From positions 1 through 9,553 of the forward strand of contig JASGDC010000038.1 in assembly GCA_047608145.1 (NCBI GenBank): DNA of 9,553 bases, in the 5' to 3' direction. Under the pieces are notes generated by a model that saw nothing but the letters and a program-made list of their open reading frames with translations, was not told the origin of the DNA and made no database searches. Source of the stretch: JASGDC01 sp047608145. GTDB lineage: Bacteria; Actinomycetota; Actinomycetes; Actinomycetales; Micrococcaceae. Shown here one piece after another: positions 1 to 5,827 of this stretch. How positions within the stretch are numbered: position 1 is the stretch's first letter; every line of letters begins with the position of its first letter. A program made the position numbers and the translations under genes.

Positions 1-128
1 ACACCAAGCAGAATATTGATTAAAACCCATAAGCTAACTTTAGAAGCTAACAAACAGGCCTACATCACAGAAAAAATAACCCCTACAAAGAAAAATAACA
101 ACACATTATGGCCTATAACTCACAATTT

Positions 129-443
129 TCATTTTCTGAACCATTTTGCTCCGGGACAATCTCGGTGCGCCAGTATCATCATGCCATTTACTTCGTATAA
201 ATCAGCTGGATAATTTGCAATGATTGCTACATTTGATTTAACGTGCACTGGCGTATCGTGTGGATAGCCAATATCGATATTGTGCTGGCGTTCATCAAGT
301 ACTTTCTTAGTAAGATGATAATCTTGCTTCCATGCCCGATAGCACTGCATACATTGACATAAATTATCTTTATCCATTTTATGAGTAAGATCAATCAAAA
401 CTACACTGCGATAATATGGTATTTTTTGCCCCTCGTCAGCCAT
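129..443 (-). CDS. Hypothetical protein with CxCxxC cluster (104 aa)
   Basis: I do not recognise this family. The 104-residue product is soluble, with no membrane segment or signal peptide. Cys29, Cys31 and Cys34 form CQCMQC, and His93/Cys96 in HRDCPG near the C-terminus could complete a metal site; that is inference from residue pattern only. The ATG at 443 is the first usable start, because an in-frame TAG lies two codons upstream. The ribosome-binding site is poor (only GCAAG just before the start). The gene lies 91 bp downstream of pnuC on the same strand, so it may be the last visible member of the phosphorylase-transporter operon, or separately transcribed. Codon use resembles its neighbours and the frame is intact, so I take it as a real gene. 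Confidence 0.6.
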   Translation of the reverse strand: MADEGQKIPYYRSVVLIDLTHKMDKDNLCQCMQCYRAWKQDYHLTKKVLDERQHNIDIGYPHDTPVHVKSNVAIIANYPADLYEVNGMMILAHRDCPGAKWFRK

Positions 444-476
444 ATCTTGCTAATAAACTACCCAATATTTTCATCA

Positions 477-489
477 TGATAATTTATCA
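477..489. repeat. 13-bp palindrome between pnuC and the 104-aa gene
   Basis: TGATAA-T-TTATCA is a perfect 6-bp inverted repeat around one central base. It sits about 35 bp upstream of the 104-residue gene and downstream of the pnuC stop. The loop is too short for a terminator and there is no T-run, so an operator-like protein-binding site is the only reading I can offer. Short AT-rich palindromes also arise by chance. Confidence 0.25.
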
Positions 490-534
490 CTGTGACATAT
501 ATAACAACTAATTATGACCGCAAATAGAACCTAG

Positions 535-1293
535 CTAACTAGCTTTAGTTTTAACCTCACTATCATGACTTTTGCCAATACCACCCTCATAATCTGCTTC
601 ACCTCTGGCCCATACTTTAGTGGCATATATTGAGTTAAATAATAAGGCAAATTGTAATGCGACCTGTGAAAGACTAGCGCCAACAGAACCAATCTGAGTC
701 CTATCAGTTAGGCCTTCCCAAACTAACAAGCTCCAATAGATCATATTGGCAATATTCACGACAATCCATAGCGACCAATTTTCAGTGTATTTAAGGATAT
801 ACAGTAATTGTGCAATCAAGCTAACTACAAAGTTAATAGAGTCAAAGTAAGGTAATTGTCCATGCAACATCGCTAAGACTACCCAACCAATAATCCATGC
901 TACAAAAGCACCGGCAAAGATTAAGTTCCTAGTACGTTGCTGGAATGACCGAGTTGCTTCATCTTTCCCCCACATTACCCAGCCTATTGGCTGTGAAACT
1001 ACATAAATAATCCCCATAGCAAATGAACCATAAGCATGTGAAATCCAAGCAATATAAGTCATAGCAATAGTTTGAATAATGCCGAAAATAAAGGTTATTT
1101 TGCGCCCTTTCATTCCATATACTAAACAAAGCACTCCAGCAATACCTGAAATCATTCCAACGACAGTATCTGGTGCAATTAAGTAAACTGCAATTTGTAA
1201 CAGAATCAAAGCTGTTACATAAATAACTTCAAATTTTTTCCAATTAGTAAATAGCTGGCTATACAGCCAACTAGGTTGTTTTGTAGCTTCCAT
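535..1293 (-). CDS. pnuC: PnuC-type nicotinamide riboside / nucleoside transporter
   Basis: Integral membrane facilitator of the PnuC (NMN_transporter) family, 252 aa from the chosen start, with about seven hydrophobic segments spread over residues 22-225. Family hallmarks are visible: QPIGWVMW at 101-108 and the WxxWxxxN signature at W173, W176 and N180, which in characterised PnuC proteins lines the nicotinamide riboside site. Family members import nicotinamide riboside by facilitated diffusion with intracellular trapping; relatives carry thiamine, riboflavin or deoxynucleosides, so the substrate here is inferred. I chose the ATG at 1293 because AGG lies 6 nt upstream. A GTG at 1305, four residues longer, has no ribosome-binding site. 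The gene follows the phosphorylase by 16 bp, so the two are almost certainly cotranscribed. No nicotinamide riboside kinase is in view. Confidence 0.9.
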   Translation of the reverse strand: MEATKQPSWLYSQLFTNWKKFEVIYVTALILLQIAVYLIAPDTVVGMISGIAGVLCLVYGMKGRKITFIFGIIQTIAMTYIAWISHAYGSFAMGIIYVVSQPIGWVMWGKDEATRSFQQRTRNLIFAGAFVAWIIGWVVLAMLHGQLPYFDSINFVVSLIAQLLYILKYTENWSLWIVVNIANMIYWSLLVWEGLTDRTQIGSVGASLSQVALQFALLFNSIYATKVWARGEADYEGGIGKSHDSEVKTKAS

Positions 1294-1309
1294 GTCTCGC
1301 CTCACAGTT

Positions 1310-2032
1310 TTACTTACTACTTAAAATTTTCAATGCTAGTTTTAATGATTTAATCTCACCTTGAGTTACTGCATCATCACCATTAACTAAATCATTAATG
1401 CCTTCAGCCAAATCTCCTTGAAAGAGCACTACATTATTGAGAATAGATAATGTTTCAATACCACGCTGGCGCCCAACAACCATCAAAGCACCAGATTCCA
1501 TATCATCTGCCACAATGCCTTTTCCAGACCAAAACTTTTCTCGCGCTGCAGTATCGTCCATATAAAATCCGTCATGCGAACGAATAATTCCGTACACAGC
1601 AGCTGGCGCATACTTCCGAGCTAACGACATTAGTTTAAAAGATGGCACTGCTGGGTAAATAGCTGGCGCATACTTCTTTGTAAGCCCGTCATCGCGCACT
1701 ACTCCTTCACCAATAACCAGGTCTCCCAAGTTAATTTCTTTTTGCATCGCGCCAGCAGAGCCCACACGGATGATATATTTAATACCAATATTATTTAACT
1801 CTTCAATTCCAATAGTAGCTGAAGGAGCTCCGACACCAGTAGACATAGCTAAGATACGTTTGCCTTGGTATGTTCCAATAACGGATTTATATTCACGATT
1901 AAAAGCTATTTCTTCGGCTTCCTCTAAAAGCTCAGTGATCTTATCAACTCGAGCTGGATCTCCCATAATGACAGCACTGTCAGTATTAACAATTTCTTTG
2001 CTCAATTGAATATGAGGTTGTAAATCTTCCAA
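1310..2032 (-). CDS. NP-I family nucleoside phosphorylase (uridine phosphorylase-like)
   Basis: Cleaves a nucleoside with phosphate to free base and (deoxy)ribose-1-phosphate in the cytoplasm. Numbering from a GTG at 2050 (246 aa), NP-I motifs are GDPARV at 30-35 (phosphate loop and Arg34), STGVG at 70-74, IRVGSAG at 94-100 (Arg95 and Ser98, phosphate) and DMESGAL at 183-189 (Met184/Glu185, ribose). HIQLSK at 13-18 aligns with the His8 region of E. coli Udp. The uracil-specific GQER loop of Udp is absent: here SHDGFYMDD is followed by a shortened stretch, more like purine-type enzymes, so base specificity is uncertain. I prefer the TTG start at 2032 (240 aa) because GAGG lies 5 nt upstream and the distance to His then matches Udp; the GTG at 2050 has no visible ribosome-binding site. 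It is the first gene of the operon with pnuC. Confidence 0.88.
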   Translation of the reverse strand: MEDLQPHIQLSKEIVNTDSAVIMGDPARVDKITELLEEAEEIAFNREYKSVIGTYQGKRILAMSTGVGAPSATIGIEELNNIGIKYIIRVGSAGAMQKEINLGDLVIGEGVVRDDGLTKKYAPAIYPAVPSFKLMSLARKYAPAAVYGIIRSHDGFYMDDTAAREKFWSGKGIVADDMESGALMVVGRQRGIETLSILNNVVLFQGDLAEGINDLVNGDDAVTQGEIKSLKLALKILSSK

Positions 2033-2070
2033 TTTTGCCTCGTTTCTCACAGTTGAAAGAGTTTATCTTG

Positions 2071-2079
2071 ATTGTAACA
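2071..2079 (-). promoter_or_regulatory. Extended -10 promoter of the phosphorylase-pnuC operon
   Basis: On the minus strand TGTTACAAT gives an extended -10 (TG-N-TACAAT, hexamer at 2076-2071). There is no good -35 at the usual distance. Transcription would start near 2064, leaving about 31 nt before the TTG start, with GAGG in between. The -10 hexamer lies in the gap between the operon and the decayed EcsC gene, 15 bp beyond that gene's stop codon. Confidence 0.45.
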
Positions 2080-2091
2080 TCAGGGTTTTAA

Positions 2092-2689
2092 TTACCACCT
2101 GTCTACAATAGCACCAACTACCGGCACCATTTTTCCTAAGTTTAATAGCCCTTTAGAACTAGTTTTTGCCACAAAATGGAAACCAACAGCTTGAACTGCC
2201 AGTAAGATATATATGCAAAAGTTCTTACTTCATCACTGTGTGGAGTGTATCTTCGAATAGCAGCAATAGCTAGAATCATTCTAAGTTGGTTATAAATATT
2301 TGTAGCGATATTTGCCGGTAATGTTGCTGGAAATGTAATTAAACCACCAAACCCAGTAACAAATCCTGAAGTGCAAGCTTTTGCAATTTGTGCTTTAACT
2401 ATTCGATCTATTACAACTTCTTTACCATCAGAATAATTGCTGTGATGCTCAACTAATTCATGAATATCTTTACTATCAATTCCCGGAATACCTGCTAAAG
2501 CTCTATCATAAACCCAATCTATGTTTTCAGCATTAGCTGGGCGCTCTGGCCTAGTCGCTCTTCAATACTATTGATTTTTTATTTTGTTTTTTCATCACTA
2601 TCCTTAGCAACTTTGATATTGCTTAGTATGTCGCCGATTAAACTTAAAATCAAGGCAACATACAACACAGGATTAGAAGCACAGGTAAT
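2092..2689 (-). pseudogene. Decayed EcsC-family gene
   Basis: Joining three minus-strand frames gives an EcsC-like protein. Residues after 2689 start with a hydrophobic stretch (NPVLYVALILSLIGDIL), then an in-frame TAA at 2581-2579. A frameshift around 2541-2560 leads into ENIDWVYDRALAGIPG, followed by SGFVTGFGGLITFPATLPAN and a long intact run. A second frameshift near 2205 leads to AVQAVGFHFVAK and NLGKMVPVVGAIVDRW, ending in TAA at 2094-2092. From memory of the family, the part between the RTFAYI-like and AVGF-like motifs is normally some 30 residues longer, and the C-terminus continues past VPVVGA; both appear deleted. EcsC-family function is poorly defined (named from the Bacillus ecs locus). 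No start codon or promoter is evident, so it is almost certainly non-functional. Confidence 0.75.
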
Positions 2690-2839
2690 TTACAGCTATA
2701 TTTTCACTGGTTAAGACAAATACCAAAGTCTTATGAGTCTTAACTGCAAGTCATTAAAATGAAATTACCAGTTCATTAAATCCGCTAGAATTCAAGGCAA
2801 AACAACAAAGCGCCCATAACCGCCCACAAATATACTTTG

Positions 2840-3395
2840 CTACTCTGAACTGCTCTCGTTTATGTAATAGAAAATAGTACGTCCTTCTTGCACTGAATTA
2901 ATCAAACCTCTTGTTTTCAACATAGATAGTGCTCTTGAAGCATAACTCTTTTGTACTTCTAAAATATCTTGTATTTCTTGTCTAGACTTTTTCCTTGTTC
3001 AAACATTAACTTAAGGATTGCAGCAATTTTCCCATCATATTTATATAGTTCTGGATAATTCTGGTTATACAAAGTAACGCTAAAAAGATTATCTGATGCG
3101 TGAAAAATCGGGATTCGTAAGAAAATTATCATATGCACTTAAAATACGACGAATTCCAGTGCCAAAATTCTCTATATATTTCAATTTATCCAGTGCATTT
3201 ATTAGCACAGGATTACGTTTAGCATTTGCACCATGCTTACTTAATATCTTCTACATAAATAGTTCCGCCAAGAGTGCTATTAAGGAAAGATACAATTTCA
3301 GCTTTGAAACTGTTTAATTTACCTGGTTCAGTACTCTTATATTCAGTATTATAGCTTTCCAAAATTGTCCTATCTTTATTAGTGATGATTTTTAA
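2840..3395 (-). pseudogene. Decayed AlbA_2 / RecG-like ATP-binding regulator
   Basis: Only the two ends of the gene remain. The N-terminal piece (3395 to a stop at 3239-3237) reads ESYNTEYKSTE then EIVSFLNSTLGGTIYV, the classic beginning of an AlbA_2 (Schlafen-type) domain. It is abruptly followed, in another frame from about 3241, by RNPVLINALDKL and KYIENFGTGIRRI, typical of the C-terminal ATP-binding part of these proteins. A frameshift near 3096 leads to SDNLFSVTLYNQNYPELY. Another near 2983 leads to a winged-helix end (RQEIQDILEVQKSYASRALS, then GLINSVQEGRTIFYYI) that stops at 2840. Intact relatives are several hundred residues long, so the centre has been deleted. Such genes are often transcriptional regulators or defence- and mobile-element-associated; the role here is lost. 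Confidence 0.75.
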
Positions 3396-3528
3396 TCAAC
3401 TAAGTTTAAAATTCTAGTTGTCTGAATTTTTCTTATAATTACTCTATGAAATAATCGCCGTCTAGACCAACAAAAAAATTATTTTTGCTTTTAATAAACA
3501 AAAAATTCATATATTTCTTACAAGTGAA
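3396..3528. other. Non-coding stretch upstream of first MHS gene
   Basis: Very AT-rich, with no open frame I can support. It holds a weak self-complementary run (CAAAAAAATTATTTTTG near 3470-3486), which is too AT-rich to call a terminator. The start of the AlbA_2 remnant is lost in its left edge and the first MHS promoter begins at its right edge. Confidence 0.3.
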
Positions 3529-3557
3529 TAGTCATGCAGGAGTTAGTGTTTTATACT
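3529..3557 (+). promoter_or_regulatory. Promoter of first MHS transporter gene
   Basis: -35 TAGTCA (3529-3534), 17-bp spacer, -10 TATACT (3552-3557). Transcription would start near 3564, giving an untranslated leader of about 50 nt. The same two hexamers with the same spacer precede the second MHS gene, which strengthens the call for both. Confidence 0.55.
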
Positions 3558-3614
3558 AATCAATAACTGTAAAGTTCTACAAACGAGATATGGACCTATA
3601 CAAAGGTAATAATT

Positions 3615-4907
3615 ATGCAAGAAACTGCACAAAAAAATGCTAAAAACCCAACACACAAGAAAGCACTCATTGCTTCAACTTTTGGTACTTCATTAGAAAA
3701 CTATGATTTTTATTTATACGGTACAGCGGCAGCTTTATACTTTAACAAGATTTTTTTCAGTGAAACTAATGCAACCGTTGCTACCCTATCGTCATTCTTA
3801 ATCTTCGCAATGGCCTTTTTAACACGACCACTTGGCGCTATGCTCTTTGGTTATATTGGTGACACTAAAGGCCGAGCGGTCACGACACGTTACACACTTA
3901 CTTTGATGGGACTAAGTACTGCAGCCATTGGTTTACTGCCTGGGTACTCCCAAGTTGGTATTCTGGCACCTATTTTATTGGTGCTGCTACGTTGTATCCA
4001 AGGTATATCAATGGGGGGCGAATGGGGCGGTAGTATCTTACTTAGCACGGAATATTCTAGCTCTAAAAAGAAGGATTTCCACGCTTCAATCCCACAATTA
4101 GGATCACCAATCGGCGTGCTTGCTAGCACTTTCATTTTCATGATTATGGAGATTTTCCTTAATGACCAACAAATGTTAGCTTGGGGTTGGCGTATCCCAT
4201 TCCTATTAGCATTACCATTCACTCTTGTTTCAGTATATATTCGTACTCAACTGCATGAAACTAATGAGTTTATGGAAGCTCAAAAAGAACTTGGAAATAG
4301 TAAAATTAAAGTTTCTGAACTATTCAAAAACCATACAATTCCTTTCATTCAAGCAATTTTAATCGGTATTCTACCTATTGGTTCTTATTTCTTAATTTCT
4401 ACATATACTATGAACTACGGTACTACCACCCTTGGATTACCTGAGCAGTCCTTGCTTGTTGCAGGATTTATTGGCTCCTTGCTACAGCTAATTACTATCC
4501 CTACTTTCGGTTATTATTCAAGTAAGTATAGTTCTAAAGCTGTAATGATTGCTGGCGCAGTAAGCACTGCAATAGTTGCAATCCCAATGTACCTATTAAT
4601 GCGTGAAGCTACTCTTAGCACTATGATTGCCTGCATGCTTATCGGTGGTATTTTCCCTACCCTATGCTGGGCTACCCTAGGTGGAATGCTTTATAACAAG
4701 TTTGATGTTAAGATTCGTTTCACAGCTATTAACGTCGCTTACAGTATTGCAGCGATTATCTCTGGTTTCATTCCAGCAATTACTACGATGGTCGGCTCAG
4801 CTACTCATCAAGCATGGTGGCACCCAGCAATAGTACTAATTCTTATCAGCTTAATGACACTGGCTGGTAGCTTGGACTGGAAAAAGAAAGAAGCTAAAAC
4901 TACTTAG
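3615..4907 (+). CDS. MHS-family major facilitator transporter, copy 1
   Basis: A 430-residue polytopic inner-membrane protein with the expected 12 transmembrane segments of the metabolite:H+ symporter branch of the major facilitator superfamily (relatives are ShiA, KgtP, ProP). Visible family features are ENYDFYLYG in TM1 (28-36), the TM2-TM3 loop GYIGDTKGR (79-87), RCIQGISMGGEWGGS in TM4 (126-140), WGWRIPF (190-196) and the cytosolic tail DWKKK. Substrates in the family are organic acids or osmolytes such as shikimate, 2-oxoglutarate or proline/betaine; nothing here fixes which. The ATG at 3615 has AAAGG 8 nt upstream. It is monocistronic, with its own promoter and terminator. It is roughly 70% identical by eye to the copy at 5828; the most different parts are residues 146-154, 216-235, 270-292 and 371-380. 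Confidence 0.92.
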   Translation: MQETAQKNAKNPTHKKALIASTFGTSLENYDFYLYGTAAALYFNKIFFSETNATVATLSSFLIFAMAFLTRPLGAMLFGYIGDTKGRAVTTRYTLTLMGLSTAAIGLLPGYSQVGILAPILLVLLRCIQGISMGGEWGGSILLSTEYSSSKKKDFHASIPQLGSPIGVLASTFIFMIMEIFLNDQQMLAWGWRIPFLLALPFTLVSVYIRTQLHETNEFMEAQKELGNSKIKVSELFKNHTIPFIQAILIGILPIGSYFLISTYTMNYGTTTLGLPEQSLLVAGFIGSLLQLITIPTFGYYSSKYSSKAVMIAGAVSTAIVAIPMYLLMREATLSTMIACMLIGGIFPTLCWATLGGMLYNKFDVKIRFTAINVAYSIAAIISGFIPAITTMVGSATHQAWWHPAIVLILISLMTLAGSLDWKKKEAKTT

Positions 4908-4923
4908 TTAAAAAACACTAGTT

Positions 4924-4962
4924 AAAGCCTTATTGTTATTTTCTACATAACAACAAGGCTTT
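4924..4962 (+). terminator. Terminator after first MHS gene
   Basis: Stem of 8 bp (AAAGCCTT / AAGGCTTT), one A/C mismatch and 7 bp more (TTGTTAT / ATAACAA), with a 7-nt loop, 17 bp after the stop codon. The downstream T-run is weak (TTTAATTATT). On the opposite strand it is followed by a T6 run a few bases away, so it may work in both directions. Confidence 0.75.
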
Positions 4963-5016
4963 AATTATTAATAAGAGTTAATAGCTTATTGCATGTGTGA
5001 GTGAAAACAAAACATA

Positions 5017-5045
5017 TATAAACAAGTTTGTAGTTTGTGTTTATA
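5017..5045. repeat. Inverted repeat upstream of candidate ncRNA
   Basis: TATAAACA (5017-5024) and TGTTTATA (5038-5045) are perfect 8-bp inverted arms around a 13-bp centre. The element sits 30 bp upstream of the -35 of the candidate small RNA, in otherwise featureless sequence between 4963 and 5075. It could be an operator or a weak hairpin; the function is unknown. Confidence 0.3.
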
Positions 5046-5075
5046 AGTGGACAAATAGGCTTTTCTTACTTTTTA

Positions 5076-5102
5076 TTGATATTAAATATATATTGTTATA
5101 CT
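5076..5102 (+). promoter_or_regulatory. Promoter of candidate small RNA
   Basis: An extended -10, TG-T-TATACT (TG at 5094-5095, hexamer 5097-5102), is preceded by TTGATA (5076-5081) at a short 15-bp spacing. The -10 hexamer is identical to those of both MHS genes. A start near 5109 falls 5 bp before the structured RNA. Confidence 0.5.
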
Positions 5103-5108
5103 GACATT

Positions 5109-5190
5109 GCAAAGGTTCGTACTTTCGTAACGTCTGTGGATTCAAGCTAAGGTCATATCTTGACCGAGGGGTACGAACCGATTTTTTTAT
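5109..5190 (+). ncRNA. Candidate structured small RNA (about 80 nt)
   Basis: The element has its own promoter and no usable reading frame. Its ends pair as GGTTCGTAC (5114-5122) with GTACGAACC (5171-5179), a perfect 9-bp stem with flanks in mostly AT-rich DNA. Inside is a GGTCA/TGACC hairpin (5151-5155 with 5161-5165); an alternative TCAAG/CTTGA pairing (5142-5146 with 5159-5163) would compete with it. T7 (5182-5188) follows one base after the closing stem, so the outer stem can act as an intrinsic terminator. I do not recognise it as a known riboswitch or RNA family. No gene follows on this strand for over 600 bp, so it is not an obvious cis leader; a trans-acting RNA, or a leader orphaned by gene loss, are both possible. 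Confidence 0.5.
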
Positions 5191-5575
5191 TTAAAATGCC
5201 AAATACTTTCTATACGCGACCGAATCATTTTTAAGTATATGTCTGTATCATTTGGAGTGTTTGCTTTTCGTATTGCGCCAGCTACCATATCAGCTAGCTG
5301 TATCAGATTATTTTTTTCTGAATCGAGAAACTTAAAGTCTTTGATTACTTTATTATTTCTATCTGTAGTTAATTGTGTTCTAGAGTACGCTTGTGCAGTT
5401 CTTCTATATTGCTTGCTACCTTGACCGTCTAAACGAATCTTTGCATTGTTTAACTTTACCTGATAAATAGCTATATAAGTTAAAAGATTAGTATCAATGC
5501 TATAAGTTCATGATGTTAATTTATGAGTTTTCCTATAAATAATTGCTGGGAAATAATAGTTGTTGTTTTCTTATC
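5187..5575 (-). pseudogene. C-terminal remnant of a DUF3800 protein
   Basis: The frame from 5507 down to the TAA at 5189-5187 encodes 106 residues ending in the hallmark DUF3800 C-terminus: IRLDGQGSKQY, then DSEKNNLIQLADMVAGAIRK, a basic helix, and SIWHFK at the end. An in-frame TGA (5510-5508) separates it from about 20 more residues reaching to about 5570. The N-terminal half, including the usual aspartate-rich IDESG-like start, is missing. No start codon or ribosome-binding site is present, so it is a fragment. DUF3800 proteins have unknown function and are common in accessory and phage- or defence-linked DNA. Its stop codon overlaps the T-run of the convergent candidate RNA. Confidence 0.75.
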
Positions 5576-5742
5576 AGAAAGACTATTTACTTTAATTTTC
5601 CCACCAAGCTATTCAACACTTTCCTTTTGATTCCGTTTTGTTGAGGTTTATACATATCTTAAATATATCTGATACGAAATATACAAAAATGTGAATAAAT
5701 CCTATATATGTAATAGTTCCTACAAAAATTACTTACTTTATA
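5576..5742. other. Non-coding stretch between DUF3800 remnant and second MHS promoter
   Basis: AT-rich. The only open frame is a 22-codon minus-strand ATG frame (MYKPQQNGIKRK...) near 5650, without homology I can recognise. It may be further debris of the DUF3800 gene. I see no repeat or RNA structure. Confidence 0.3.
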
Positions 5743-5771
5743 TAGTCAATAATCGTTCCTTAGCCTATACT
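5743..5771 (+). promoter_or_regulatory. Promoter of second MHS transporter gene
   Basis: -35 TAGTCA (5743-5748), 17-bp spacer, -10 TATACT (5766-5771), matching the first MHS promoter hexamer for hexamer. The -10 ends 56 bp before the start codon (57 bp in the first gene). Confidence 0.55.
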
Positions 5772-5779
5772 TACATTAG

Positions 5780-5794
5780 CCAAAATAACTTTGG
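5780..5794 (+). promoter_or_regulatory. Short hairpin or operator in second MHS leader
   Basis: CCAAA-ATAAC-TTTGG, a 5-bp inverted repeat with a 5-nt loop, begins at about the predicted transcription start. It could be a repressor site or a 5' stabilising hairpin. The first MHS leader has no matching element, so any regulation through it would be specific to the second copy. Confidence 0.25.
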
Positions 5795-5827
5795 TTAAGC
5801 AATCAGACATCGATAGAAGGTACTACC

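Noticed and set aside
1..128. Possible start of a further minus-strand gene (TTG at 53-51, hydrophobic frame MLASKVSLWVLINILLGV) or a plus-strand frame from 16 to 213
   Set aside because: Only 17 codons of the minus frame are in the window and it has no ribosome-binding site; the plus frame runs antisense over the 104-residue gene and has no recognisable content.
1770..2009. 79-codon plus-strand open frame
   Set aside because: It lies antisense inside the nucleoside phosphorylase gene.
3096..3317. 73-codon plus-strand open frame
   Set aside because: It is antisense to the AlbA_2-type pseudogene, whose minus-strand frames carry clear family motifs.
3470..3486. Hairpin-like CAAAAAAATTATTTTTG as a terminator
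   Set aside because: Almost pure A/T stem with a negligible loop and no gene ending just before it on either strand.
3890..4222. 110-codon minus-strand open frame (and its counterpart at 6145-6423)
   Set aside because: Both are antisense to the same conserved part of the two MHS genes; the shared frame simply reflects the paralogy.
5239..5424. 61-codon plus-strand open frame after the small RNA
   Set aside because: It is antisense to the DUF3800 remnant, which explains the open frame; no ribosome-binding site precedes it.
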